DNA of 64,000 nt from Nemertoderma westbladi (Eukaryota; Xenacoelomorpha; Nemertodermatida; Nemertodermatidae), in NCBI GenBank assembly GCA_032718475.1, contig JAUCBJ010009156.1, forward strand, positions 25,493 to 89,492. Reading direction: 5' to 3'. Shown here piece after piece: positions 39,557 through 50,539 of this stretch. The translations under genes and the position numbers were made by a program. How positions within the stretch are numbered: position 1 is the first letter of the stretch; each line of letters opens with the position of its first letter. Below the pieces are notes generated by a model that was given only the letters and a program-made list of their open reading frames with translations, was not told the origin of the DNA and did not search any database.

Positions 39557-41720
39557 CCTCCGTAAAGTTATGAAAACTAAACCAATCCATTCCCTCCAAA
39601 TTGGTTTTTAATGGTCGCTATGTATATATTATGTTGTAAGTTTGGGACTTTATGTATATTAAGTAGACCATCTACGACTGATAAGGATCCATCCATAGGA
39701 CACAGCTTGGTTACCTGCATACCAACACCCGGTATTACAAGATCGGCAATTACTTTCATTTCCCATTACATTCACTGTATACTACATGGGTCCGACCTGC
39801 GTTTATACTGTCTCTAACTATCAATTAGAACACTATGATAATGTTTTACATTTAATTCTTCACAAATAATTATTTTCGTATTAAATATTTCCATAAAATT
39901 ATATAAAATAATCTTTAAATGTATCTTGTATTGGATAAAATTGTCACATGACAGACAGCATTGTCTTTAATACAATCCTGGCTGGATCTTGGATTATTTC
40001 GCGTTGGGCTTCGCACTGTAATCTTATAAAGTGCTAGATTATACGACTGTATTAATTACTTAAATAGTTATATAATTTATAAGATAATATGAATATTTTC
40101 CAAAAGATAATTATTATTGAAATATGTAATACGAGAGGAATTTTTAATTTATAACAATTAATTAATATTTATGTAAATAATTAAATTAAAAATACTTTCC
40201 ACTTGAAATATTTCCCCTTCAAATTTACTTTATTTGTTTATAATAAAATTGCGTTGTTAAACAAATTGGATATATTTAAATATTATTTCTATAAATATAT
40301 ATTTACAATGATTACTTCATATAAGTATTATGTTCAATATTGTATACAAAACATAATTTATTTACCATAATTTGTGAATCCCTAACTGTATTTTGCCTTT
40401 ACTTATCTTCTGAGTTTTTTGAAGCTGCTTGTCCTCACTTCTTTTGGATTGACATAGGTCTCCATTTCTTTATATCCCTTTATTATTAGAATAAATATCG
40501 CACATTGTCATTGATTAAGTAATACAGTTAAAATGCTTTAAACATTATAATTCAGAGCCAACAGCCTTCGCAGCACTGTTGTGCAATTAGGAAGGAAACA
40601 CCATGACAACAATTATCCGATGTTAATAATTATTTGATTATATAAAACGATTACATAATAGTTTGTAGGGGATCTCATAACGAAATGTCCCACCATATAA
40701 TAACTGTTATTTCTCTATATCATCACCGAACCCCAATATTATGTACTTCTTGAGGTTATGGTTTCATCACCGAACCCCAATATTATGTACTTCTTGAGGT
40801 TATGGTTTCATCACCGAACCCCAATATTATGTACTTCTTGAGGTTGGTTATGTTTCTTCAGAGATAATTTAATTTATTATTTATTTATGCGCTGTTTAAA
40901 CGGGATCGAACGGGATAAATTTCATTATTGAGTTTAAAACTAATTAGTAAGATAAAGTGAATTTAAAATGATATTATTTCTGGATGGTTTACTGACATTA
41001 TCCATACAATATAATTATTCAACTTTAGTACTACTGGCATTGTTCAACTAAATTACTACACTATTTATACTTCGGGATCCCAAAAAGTCGGGACTGGTGT
41101 TGCATTTTTCGTTGGGATCCCGTTTGACATTTACACATTGTATAATTTTATTTACTGTCTCATTGCCCTGATGTAATTGGTGGCATTGCTATCTGAATTT
41201 ATTATTATTATACACAATTGTAAGCCTTACATTATTTCATGGCTCGCCCCATATTAATTTGTGCTTCATAGTTAAGGTGCACATTGTGACACTTGGTGTT
41301 ATTGTTATTATTACATTTTCAGTTTATTGTATATCTTAGGATCTAAAACTTTAGTTTATTTTAACTTTCAGTTGTTTATTTGTGATAATAGTGATTGTTT
41401 AGTTTAGTTTCTTTGAGATATAGACCCACCTTCTATACGATACCGGGCGATGATATATTTGCGTCGTACTAAACTGGCTTTGTTTACATTTATGTATGTG
41501 TTTTAGGTCACTGTAATAAACAGCTGAATTGATTTTTTTTATTTTTGCCGTTGTTATAACTTTGATCTGAACTATACTGTATACTACTACAATAACCTTA
41601 AAGTATTCAATTTAAGATCCCTAGTTTTAAGTGATAGATAAATCAAAATAATCAAATGTTATAATGAAATGCTATATAACGGCATCTTGTACATTTAATT
41701 AATGTATTATTATGGATGAA
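39557..41720. other. intergenic / BACE 3' UTR, A/T-rich
   Basis: No gene seen. AATAAA at 40242 is one possible poly(A) signal among many in this A/T-rich stretch. A block at 41071-41135 (CGGGATCCCAAAAAGTC ... GTTGGGATCCCG) resembles the ends of the 35176 micro-element and may be an old relative. Confidence 0.4.
40721..40850 (+). repeat. 44-bp direct repeat, three units
   Basis: ATCACCGAACCCCAATATTA followed by TGTACTTCTTGAGGTTATGG and TTTC occurs three times in a row, nearly without changes, the last unit ending early. Confidence 0.9.
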
Positions 41721-41965
41721 GGAGGGTTAGCTCAGTTGGTTGAGCGCCGGGTCTGTAATCTATTGGTTGTAGGTTCGAGCCCCGGCCCCGCCACGGTCCA
41801 CTTAACCTATCATCCATTGGATAAATTAGGACCAGTTTAATTCCTGGGAGCAAAACTTTGGATAGGAGTAGCGTCCACCCCTACCTTCGGGTAGCAGCTA
41901 TTGGATGAGGAGCCTTCGGGTCGCCTCCGGTCTCGGCCGACTGTTTGCTTGCGTGCATGTATGTT
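41721..41965 (+). mobile_element. tRNA-derived SINE
   Basis: The head has a pol III A box (TTAGCTCAGTTGGTTGAGC at 41727) and B box (GGTTCGAGCCC at 41772), spaced as in a tRNA. The acceptor and T stems do not pair, so it is not a working tRNA. The body carries TACCTTCGGGTAGCAG and GAGCCTTCGGGTCGCC stems. The 3' end is uncertain. Confidence 0.65.
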
Positions 41966-42533
41966 ACAAAATGAACCTGCTCTGCTATTTATGGTGCTGT
42001 ACTTTGCGTTTGTATTTAGTATTAAATAATTTATTTATTGGTTAGATATAACATGGTTTATGTTTCTTTTTTATCGTCTATATCTAAACCGATATGGATT
42101 TGCAGTGTAGTGCAAGATGTGTGCTATTCACTATATTGACTTCATCGTTATTAAAATATGTTCTCTATGTCACTGAATTTTTATTTTCTCATGTAATTGT
42201 TTACAACGATGGTAAATCTAGGAAACCCTTTAAGAAAACTCTTGCTGATTTCAACCGGGATTTGATATATAATTAAAACATCATATTGCTTCAATTTTAG
42301 GCAACCTGGAAATATTTTTATTATAACCGACTTTATTTATTTACGTTTAAGTTACATTTACTATTTGGTGGACCTTTATTTCCGCATTGAATATCATTCC
42401 AAATTTATAGATGCAATCATTGATAACAAGATAACTGTATTATGTTAATGTTACCTAATTTAATTACATGAAAACAATTTTAACGCTGATTGGTCCGAGT
42501 ATTAATATGTTCTCCTTGTAACCACTAGGATCG
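41966..42533. other. A/T-rich sequence downstream of PPCDC
   Basis: No recognisable gene; probably includes the 3' UTR of the minus-strand PPCDC gene. Confidence 0.4.
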
Positions 42534-42729
42534 CTATGTTCCTTGGACTTTCTCGGTGTCCTTTATGTTATCGAGTTCTAACACAATTCGTTTAACAATA
42601 TCTTCAACTGTTGCCATGGCGCCCATACCCTTATCCCCGCAAACCAACGTTGTATCCCTAGCAACGACGTGTTTGTACCCATAACGACACAGTGTTTCTA
42701 TGTGGTGATTGGTCAGGGGGTGATTATAC
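42534..42729 (-). CDS. PPCDC: PPCDC exon 3
   Basis: 196 bases to the TAG at 42534-42536, encoding [31 protein letters not shown] and a C-terminal helix. Confidence 0.9.
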
Positions 42730-43436
42730 CTGTAATAAATCGTAGGCCCTATATGGAAATTTAATTGTTATTTATTCTAAAGTTCTAATAAAATGAAAAC
42801 AGAATAAAATTTATAAGTTGAAGTGATTCCACTTACATGTATGTGTTCATTGCTGGGCAGAATATAATTGGTTTGGTGAGGTCCCAAGCACGAACGATGC
42901 ATGTTAGTAGGTTGTCACACAAACCGTTAGCTAGTTTAGCTAATGTGTTAGCATCAAGAGGAGCTAACAGAAATATATCAGCCCACCTCCTAGAATATAA
43001 TTTAAATGAATCACCGTTGAATTACTAAGTCATTCCTCCTTATTTGAACATATCGTTGGTTGATGTTGCTATGACATGGCCTACTTCAGTACATAGTAGG
43101 CCATGGCTATATGAACAGGTACAGTAGTTGATATTGCTATGAAACAGTTTGGCTTTGGTTACTGTACCTTAGTTCTATGTGTAATACCGGGTCGCCTCGT
43201 GTTTTCCATAACTCCCACTCGTCTTTGTCAGTAAATATTTGACTCTCATTATTATTTCGAAATATTTCATCGAAGAAGTACATAGCTCGTTCTGTTGGAA
43301 CTATCCGAACTTCCTTAACACCATGTAAACTCTGTAATTCTTCGAACAGCTGAGGTATTTTTATAGTCGCTACACTCCCAGTGCATCCAATTAAAATATT
43401 ATAACCATGTTCCCTTTGAGTGCTTGTAGTAGCCAT
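42534..43436 (-). CDS. PPCDC: phosphopantothenoylcysteine decarboxylase, 3 exons
   Basis: Exons 43436-43168, 42989-42837 and 42729-42534 join to 205 aa, matching the size of human PPCDC (about 204). The enzyme decarboxylates 4'-phosphopantothenoylcysteine to phosphopantetheine in CoA synthesis, with FMN. Visible family marks: [17 protein letters not shown] at the N-terminus (flavin binding), [13 protein letters not shown] with the active-site His, [20 protein letters not shown], the CPAMNTYM motif and, in the last exon, [11 protein letters not shown] with the flap Cys. Where most members have Trp after the PAMNxxM motif, this one has Tyr. Splice sites: CTAAG|GTACAG, TTCTAG|GAGG, ACAT|GTAAGT, TTACAG|GTAT. 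The gene is complete. Confidence 0.93.
42837..42989 (-). CDS. PPCDC: PPCDC exon 2
   Basis: 153 bases encoding [20 protein letters not shown] through CPAMNTYM. Not found as a long frame with its own ATG on this strand; recognised by homology and splice signals. Confidence 0.9.
43168..43436 (-). CDS. PPCDC: PPCDC exon 1
   Basis: 269 bases from the ATG (43434-43436), phase 2 at its end. It holds the N-terminal flavin-binding part and the active-site His in VLHIEL. Confidence 0.9.
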
Positions 43437-43473
43437 GTTTACTTTAGATGGCAGTTATATACTGTACTGCAAT

Positions 43474-43501
43474 CAAGGCGTACTATATATAGTACGCCTT
43501 G
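43474..43501. mobile_element. 28-bp perfect palindrome between 8-bp direct repeats
   Basis: CAAGGCGTACTATA and its exact complement with no spacer, flanked on both sides by ACTGCAAT (43466-43473 and 43502-43509). It lies about 40 bases upstream of the PPCDC ATG and contains TATATATA, so it may also influence the promoter. Confidence 0.75.
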
Positions 43502-43556
43502 ACTGCAATTGCACACATTGGATATATTCAACCAGTAATTCAATTATAATAATAAC

Positions 43557-45118
43557 TGGGTCGGTGCGGGTTGACAGACACGTCGCTGGGTCGGTGTGAG
43601 TAGACAGAACCGTCGCTGGGTCGGTGTGGGTAGACAGACCCGTCGCTGGGTCGGTGTGGGTAGACAGACCCGTCGCTGGGTCCGTGTAGGTAGACAGACC
43701 CTTCGCTGTGGCTGTAACTCTCACCGCTGCGGCGTCTCCTCCACCGTTGCGGCCCCCCGATTGGCGCCGCTGTGCCGCTATAAAACTTCCCTCTTCGGGT
43801 CTACCAACTCTTATTGGTGATAACGTTATTGTGTTTTGGTTTAGCGTTGCAACAGGTCGGGCGGTTCTACTCAATATGTACTTGGGGTCCAGAGTGAGCC
43901 CCGATCTGACTCCAGCGCCCATGGTAATCTGCCCAACAGCGCCCGTGGCAGTGTGCACAGCAGCGCCCATGGCAGTCTGCCCAGCAGCGCCCATGGCAGT
44001 CTGCCCTGCAGCGCCCATGGCAGTCTGCCCAGCAGCGCCCGTGGCTCCCCCAGCTCGTTCCAACGACACATGAGTCTGGAACGGTGTCTTAGCGAACCGC
44101 AACCTGGCCGAGCACAATGATGGCGACTTGGCGTGGATATCGCCGAGGATTTCGCCTATAATCGCGAGCGGGTCGCATCGCGGGAGCGGCAACGGGCGGC
44201 ACTTCCGAACGCAGACCGACGGGTAGGTAAACAGTTTCCCTGGCAACGGGAGGAACGAGACGTTGAAATAAAACAATCCCTGGTCAGACTCGGGGAGTCT
44301 ATACCCATAGAGATTCTTCCAATACTTTCTGAGTTCCTTGTACGTTGTTAACGGACCCTGTTGGTTCACTGAGTGGGAGATACTGCTAACCAATCCTTTC
44401 TTACCTGTAGGGAAGACCACGCACCAGGGATTGCCTATAGCAGACTCCTGGATATCAGAGGAGGATGTGCTGGATAGGAACTCCTCAATGTCGGTCGAAT
44501 TTATGCCGAAATCTTGGAGGTTTATTTGTGGGATGTTGACGTTGTTTGGAATTACTTGGAGGCAGATCTCCCCATCTCTTAGATTCAGGCGAATTCTAAG
44601 TGATTCGTGTTTTCCTGGGACAGAGAGAAAGTCTCTGCCTTTAACGTAATAGTCTGAGACGCGGTTCCACTGCGGGGCTAGACGAGACAGTATGGTGTAA
44701 GACAGGCAGGCTTCCACCACGTGCTTACTAACAGGTAACTCTTTGGATACTCCGCTCAAACCAATCTTACTCAAATAGTTGAGCGGTTTATCTCTCTCGT
44801 CGTTTCTAACAGCCACGTAGAAACGGCGGTCGCTGGACCAGCACGGCGAGCAAATTGTACTCGGTACCATGAAGAGCAGCTCCCGGCATCTGATGGTTCG
44901 TTGCGTGCAGAGCGGTCGGTCTGCGGTTGAACAGCTTTCCGGTAGATCCACGGCGTATGACGCGAGGTCGTCGTGTGTAAACGTAGCAAATAGCAATGCC
45001 GTGCAAGTATTTGCCATTATCTACTGGTTACGGTACCCGTACCGGTAGGCCTAGCTTACTTCATTTATTAGTGGATAATGAAAGTAACTTAGTTAGAATA
45101 GTGAAAACTGCAGTAATG
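43557..45118 (-). pseudogene. partial second copy of the C18orf63-like gene, next to a gap
   Basis: By eye, identical to 36714-38275 with a constant offset of 6843 bases and no indel. It covers the upstream flank, the ATG and the first 480 or so codons, and breaks off within the 30-bp repeat (CTGGGTCGGTG). Behind the break, the frame runs for some codons into unrelated sequence and stops. The other end is the N gap. A natural duplication this recent is possible, but a false duplication made at a scaffold gap is more likely. Confidence 0.85.
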
Positions 45119-45218
45119 NNNNNNNNNNNNNNNNNNNNNNNNNNNNNNNNNNNNNNNNNNNNNNNNNNNNNNNNNNNNNNNNNNNNNNNNNNNNNNNNNN
45201 NNNNNNNNNNNNNNNNNN
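45119..45218. other. assembly gap, 100 N
   Basis: Exactly 100 N, the usual placeholder for a gap of unknown size. The left edge cuts off the second copy of the C18orf63-like flank. Confidence 0.99.
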
Positions 45219-47035
45219 TTATTTTAATTATACTTTTAAAGTAAAGTAAAATAATTGTCGGAATTTAAATACTAATTGGCCTATAACCTTTTATTTTACA
45301 ATTTAAATATTATTTTATTTTTTACATAGGAATGCAATCATTTTATATTAGATTTCAGAACATTAGATGACTACTTTTTACAGTACATGATTGTGCAATA
45401 TTACATTGCAATAAGAATAAACCTGGCTCTCTGGACATGGTGCGATGCGCTGTTTAAACCTTTCAGTCCTTGTCCTTGGCTAACCAGATTGACACAAATT
45501 AACTGCAATTAGATAAGGTACATAGTATCTCATGCGCAAATTGGCAGCAAAATGAAGTAATGTTTCGTTTATTGTTATGATTAGATACAGCGACACTTTA
45601 ACCTGCTCCACACCCTCCACTCCCTGTCATGTTTTAAATTAATTTTTAAACAAGTGTTTGCGGCAGGGAGTTCTGTAGTTGAACAACGGTTGGACGGGAC
45701 AACCGTAGCTGGAATGTAGATATCAAATTGGGGTGCTACTTCAGCTTGTCAATTGGAAAGGCTCTTGGTCCAATTGAAATAGGCCTATTGAAAATTAGTA
45801 GGCCTACCTGCTGGGAGGGAGTATAATTATACTGTAAATTGTTCATAAATTTACCTCATTGTTATTGTTAGCAAGCCCTGACAACGCAACCATATCCCCC
45901 CTCCTTCCCCTAATAAATCCTTCCCCTTTCTGAACCGGTAGGTCTGTAGTCTATAGAGAGCCCACTATTACAGTATTACTGTATTACCAATCAGCCAATA
46001 CCTACCTGTGACTACTGAACTACGGCCTAACAACCTAAAGCGGCTTTTGCAACCTGCTCCCCTGTCAAAGCTGTCATGCCTGTACTGCTGTAGGCCTACT
46101 TCCTACAAGCCTACTGTACTGTTGTACTGGCCTACAGTAGTGTACAGCACAGCACGGTCTGACGGTGTATGTAACAGCAGCAGTCTGGCAGTGATTCGGG
46201 TAAATCTTTTCGACCTACGCGTAGGCCTACGCGTAGGTCGAAAAGATTTACCCAGTGATTCCTCGTCTGCAGTGCAGCTAACAGGCTAGTGTAGTCTGGC
46301 AGTAGTGTAGGCAGGTAGGCCCTATAGCCAGACTGCCAGACACTGAGACAGCTTCAATAAATAAGACATCAGGACATTGCAGTACCGGTACCGGTAGTAC
46401 ATAGTAGGTATCTTATTTCCTTAACTGCTTAATACTGTAATAGGGCCTATACTCAATTCAATAGGATATACGGATATACTAATACTGCCAATTGAGGGAA
46501 ATGAGTACCCTGGCTGCCTGGAGTACGTTTTTAACTGCAAATTATACACCATGTCCTGGAATATTGTCTAGACATTACAGCATTACTGCATTATACTACA
46601 ACTGCTGTATTGTACTACTGTATATACTATAACTCAGTAACTGTAAAATCAGATAATGTAGGCTATGCACGGCACGTACAGATTCTGGACAGTCGACAGA
46701 TATACCGATAGACCTATCAACTAGGCAGCTAGGCCTATACTGGTATACAAATCTGCAAATACAAGTATACAGGTAACGCTATGCTACTTTGTTTTGACAA
46801 TGTTGACAAATATTAGTAGGCCTATTAAATTAAAATATAAATATCTGAATATCTAAATAAATCTGAATATCTAAGGCATACGGTACTACGGTGTACAGTC
46901 AAGGAAGGCCTACCCTACAGCCCTACAGTCTGACAGTCTAACTCAGTGCAATTCGATATTGGGAATTTCAATGAGCTGATAGATAATTGATTTAGTTATA
47001 CTTTTTCGATATTGTAGACCCCAACTTACTTCACC
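45219..47035. other. sequence between the gap and eIF3a
   Basis: No gene is recognised. It is full of GTAGGCCTAC, ACCGGTA and CTGTACTG words, and holds the 56-bp palindrome at 46198. The last few hundred bases should contain the eIF3a promoter; no clear motif is seen. Confidence 0.4.
46198..46253. mobile_element. 56-bp perfect palindrome between 8-bp direct repeats
   Basis: Two perfect 28-base arms (GGGTAAATCTTTTCGACC + TACGCGTAGG and complement) meet without a spacer. Both flanks are AGTGATTC (46190-46197 and 46254-46261). This is the structure expected of a transposon made only of its two inverted ends. Confidence 0.8.
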
Positions 47036-50000
47036 ATGCCGATGTACTTCCAAAATCCTAAGAACGCTCTGCGACGGGCCAATGAATTCAATGTTCTTGA
47101 TAAGAAGCAGGCGGCACTGGATGTTCTGTACGAAGTAATGAAGAGTAAACGACATCGTCAATACAGCAATGATTACCACCCCGATATAATGAAACTCTAT
47201 ATAACTCTTTGCGTCGACTTAAAGAAAAGTCACATCGCCAAGGAAGGAATGTATCAGTACAAGATTATATGTCAGCAGGTCAATATTAAAGCTTTAGAGG
47301 AAGCGATTCGTTTCTACCTCACTATCTCCAAAGAGCGCACTGAGGCTGCTAAGAGTGCTTCCCATAAGTCTGTTCTGGATGCCGACGACGACTTAGACCA
47401 ACTGAATAGCTCGGAGGCGTTGCTAATGAGTGTAGTCTCTGGGGAGGACAGCCAAGACCGCAGCGATCGCCACATTCTGGTCCCCTGGGTTAAGTTCCTG
47501 TGGGAGGCGCATCGCCAGTCGTTGGATCTTCTGCGTAACAACTCGTCGATGGAGCGGCTTTATCAGGAGATCGCGCTAAGCGCCTTTAAGTTCTGCTCGG
47601 ATTACAACCGGAAGACGGAGTTACGTAAACTCTGTGATAACCTGCGTACCCATCTGGATGACGCGATTAAATACCAGTCGCAGCAAACTGCTATCAACCT
47701 TAACAACCCAGAGACCCAGCATATGTTAATGGAGACTCGTCTAGAGCTACTGGAACACTCAATCTCTATGGAGTTATGGCAGGTGGCGTTTAAAGCTACA
47801 GAAGATATACACAGCCTCATGCAGCTTGCTAATAAACCACAGATTCCCAAACTTCTAGCTATTTATTATCAGAAACTCGCCTTGGTCTTCCACAAGTCCG
47901 GCAGTCCCGTGTTCCACGCCTCCGCACTCCAACGATTATTCGTTCTGTCCAAAGAGATGAAGAAGAACGTCTCCAACGAGGAACTGCAACGCCTGGCTTC
48001 TCGCGTCATATTGGCTACGGTATCGGTTCCCTTGGTTACGCGACGCAGCGAGTTTATTCAGTACCTGGACATCGCCGACTCGCAGGACGAGAAGCAACGA
48101 AAGCTCGCGAATCTCCTGAGCCTCAACTCGTTGCCGACTCGCGGCTCCTTGTTACACGACCTCGAACGGTTCAACGTGCTCCAACACTGCCCCAAAGAGT
48201 TGCTCGAGTTGTATTCGCTACTCGAGAAGGAATTCGATCCACTGCGACTCTGCGTTAAAGTCGCCAACGTTCTCAACTACATCAGGGAGCAGAGCAACGA
48301 GGATAATGTTTCCTACATCCCGAATATTCAGTCGGTCGCTCTCAATAAACTCATCCGCCAGCTCTCCGAGGCCTATAAAACGATATCGTTCGATCGCTTG
48401 ATGGAACTCGCCCCATTCGCCAATCGGTTCGTCTTAGAGAATATTATAGTTGACAGCTGCCGGGAAGGGGAGGTCCCCATTCGGTTAGACCACAGGACCA
48501 GGAGTTTACACTTCGGTAAGGAGTTGTGCGTCTCCCAGCAACCTGAGAATCTCCGCTCTATCGATAATTATAACCTCCAGCCGATGGGTTCTGAGTTGCT
48601 AAGGAACCAGTTGGTGAAGACTGCGACCGTGTTGCAGGACGCCGTGGCGACGGTGTTGCCTAACCGACACCGAAACGAGAGGGCTCTCGCCAAGGAGGCT
48701 GCCTTGCGTACCTACATACGGAACATGAAACAGGAGCACAAAGAGATACTCCAGAGGAAACATCTAATAGAGAAACGGAAGGAACACATCGAGACGATTA
48801 CGGAACAGAAAGAGAAGGAGGAACAGCAGATAGCTGATGCTAAAGCTAAAGCATTAGCCGAGGAAGAGAAGAGGAGACTAGCAAAGGAACAGGAAGAGAG
48901 AGAGAAACAGAAGATCGTGGAAGAAAGACAAAATTTAAAGAAGCAACAGGTGCAAGAGAAGTTAGAGCAGCTAAAGAAAACGGCGCTGGGTAAGAAAGCA
49001 TTCGAGAATGTTAAGGTTGAAGAACTACAGGAAATGGATCCGGATGAGATTATGGCGAAACAAGTTGAGCAGTTCGAGAGAGAGAAGAAAGAGTTGAACG
49101 ATAGACTCAAAGCGCAGGAGAAGAAGGTTGATTACTTCGAGAGAGCCAAGAGATTGGTCGAGATTCCCAAACTACAGGTGTTGTTCGCTGATAACAAACA
49201 GAGGGAGAAGTTGGAGTGGGAGAAGTCTGAGGAGACTCGGATACAGAAGGTTGTGGAGGAGCATCGTATGGGGGTGAAGCAGAAGGAGAGGATGTCGAGA
49301 ATGTTGGAAGACAGTCGGGGGTTCATCGCGACGCTGACCGCGGCGTCAAGCGAGTCGTATGAGAAGGAAGTCGAGGTGTTCGAGGAGAAACTGAAAGCGG
49401 CACGCGCGGAACGGTTGAACAAACGGAAGGAACAGCGGAAGGAGGAACGCAAGAACAAGTGGTTGTTGGAGAGAGAGGAGGAGCGACAGCGGCGACGAGA
49501 CGAGGATGCGAAGCGAGAGAGGGAGGAGTTGGAGAGGATAAAGGAAGAGGAGCTGAAGGCGATGGTTGCTCAGCAACGGGAGGAAGAGGAGATGAAACAG
49601 AGACAGCGAGAAGATGAGCTGAGGAGGAGTGAGGAAGAGGCTGCAAGGCGTCGAGAGGAGTCAATGCGTCCGTCGGAACGGGACCAGTGGAGGACCCCTG
49701 TGGAGAAGGTACCCGATACCCAATGGAGGGGTAACGTCGTCAGATCGCCGAGTAGGGATGCGGATTATGGGTCGCGTGACCGGGATTATACACCACATGA
49801 CAGGGATTATCCCCCCCGTGAGAGGGATTATCCACCTCGTGACAGAGATAATCCCCCTCGGGAGAGGGAATATACACCTCGTGACAGGGATTACCCGCCG
49901 CGTGACAGGGATTATCCACCTCGTGACCGAGATTATCCCCCACGTGAGAGGGATTACCCTACTCGTGACAGGGATTATCCTTCGCGTGACAGGGATTATC

Positions 50001-50539
50001 CTCCTCGTGACAGAGATTATCCCCCTCGTGAGAGGGAATATACACCTCGAGACAGGGATTATCCCCCCCGTGAGAGGGATTATCCACCTCGTGACCGAGA
50101 TTATCCCCCTCGTGAGAGGGATTACCCTACTCGTGACAGGGATTACCCTACTCGTGACAGGGATTACCCTTCGCGTGACAGGGATTATCCCCCTCGTGAG
50201 AGGGAATATGCGCCTCGTGAGAGGGATTACCCTCCCCGTGACCGGGGATATACTCCACGCGACAGGGATTACGCGCCACGTGACACGCAGAGGAACTACC
50301 CCCGGGGTGAGCGGGATTACGGAGAGTTCCGTCGCGAGGAACCACCTCGGGATGGGTGGAGACGCGACGAGTCGGGGGGAGGGGGCGGGAGTTGGCGAGC
50401 CGAGAAGCCCACCGGAGGTACAACCGGTGGGAGGGACGAGTGGAGGAGGAATGAATACCCGTCGTCGACAAAAGAAGAAGTAAGTAAACCGAAACGTAGT
50501 GATGAAGACGAAGACGGCTGGACCAAAGTTAAACGATAA
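47036..50539 (+). CDS. EIF3A: eukaryotic translation initiation factor 3 subunit A, single exon
   Basis: 1167 aa, complete, with no intron. The start MPMYFQNPKNALRRANEFN and the end DEDEDGWTKVKR match eIF3a at both ends. The N-terminal 500 residues form the helical/PCI part (CVDLKKSHIAKEGMYQYK, VSGEDSQDRSDRH, TAINLNNPETQ, ISMELWQVAFKATEDIH) that assembles the eIF3 complex on the 40S subunit. Residues about 560-890 are a long charged coiled coil (MAKQVEQFEREKKELNDRLK, EKKVDYFERAKRL). Residues about 910-1085 are some 22 octapeptides like DRDYPPRD, the counterpart of the DDDRGPRRG repeats in vertebrates. It is shorter than the human protein (about 1382 aa) mainly in this repeat. AATAAA follows the stop directly. 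Confidence 0.96.
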   Translation: MPMYFQNPKNALRRANEFNVLDKKQAALDVLYEVMKSKRHRQYSNDYHPDIMKLYITLCVDLKKSHIAKEGMYQYKIICQQVNIKALEEAIRFYLTISKERTEAAKSASHKSVLDADDDLDQLNSSEALLMSVVSGEDSQDRSDRHILVPWVKFLWEAHRQSLDLLRNNSSMERLYQEIALSAFKFCSDYNRKTELRKLCDNLRTHLDDAIKYQSQQTAINLNNPETQHMLMETRLELLEHSISMELWQVAFKATEDIHSLMQLANKPQIPKLLAIYYQKLALVFHKSGSPVFHASALQRLFVLSKEMKKNVSNEELQRLASRVILATVSVPLVTRRSEFIQYLDIADSQDEKQRKLANLLSLNSLPTRGSLLHDLERFNVLQHCPKELLELYSLLEKEFDPLRLCVKVANVLNYIREQSNEDNVSYIPNIQSVALNKLIRQLSEAYKTISFDRLMELAPFANRFVLENIIVDSCREGEVPIRLDHRTRSLHFGKELCVSQQPENLRSIDNYNLQPMGSELLRNQLVKTATVLQDAVATVLPNRHRNERALAKEAALRTYIRNMKQEHKEILQRKHLIEKRKEHIETITEQKEKEEQQIADAKAKALAEEEKRRLAKEQEEREKQKIVEERQNLKKQQVQEKLEQLKKTALGKKAFENVKVEELQEMDPDEIMAKQVEQFEREKKELNDRLKAQEKKVDYFERAKRLVEIPKLQVLFADNKQREKLEWEKSEETRIQKVVEEHRMGVKQKERMSRMLEDSRGFIATLTAASSESYEKEVEVFEEKLKAARAERLNKRKEQRKEERKNKWLLEREEERQRRRDEDAKREREELERIKEEELKAMVAQQREEEEMKQRQREDELRRSEEEAARRREESMRPSERDQWRTPVEKVPDTQWRGNVVRSPSRDADYGSRDRDYTPHDRDYPPRERDYPPRDRDNPPREREYTPRDRDYPPRDRDYPPRDRDYPPRERDYPTRDRDYPSRDRDYPPRDRDYPPREREYTPRDRDYPPRERDYPPRDRDYPPRERDYPTRDRDYPTRDRDYPSRDRDYPPREREYAPRERDYPPRDRGYTPRDRDYAPRDTQRNYPRGERDYGEFRREEPPRDGWRRDESGGGGGSWRAEKPTGGTTGGRDEWRRNEYPSSTKEEVSKPKRSDEDEDGWTKVKR
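49765..50290 (+). repeat. 24-bp coding repeat in eIF3a (DRDYPPRD)
   Basis: About 22 units of GTGACAGGGATTATCCCCCT with four further bases, varying at D/E and P/T/S positions while keeping frame. Long frames on the other strand and frame over this block are by-products. Confidence 0.9.

Noticed and set aside
41721-41795. Functional tRNA gene
   Set aside because: A and B boxes are present, but the acceptor and T stems do not pair and a SINE body follows.
43473-45017. True second C18orf63-like gene of 514 codons
   Set aside because: Apparently exact copy ending at a gap and joined to unrelated sequence inside a repeat; best treated as a false duplication.
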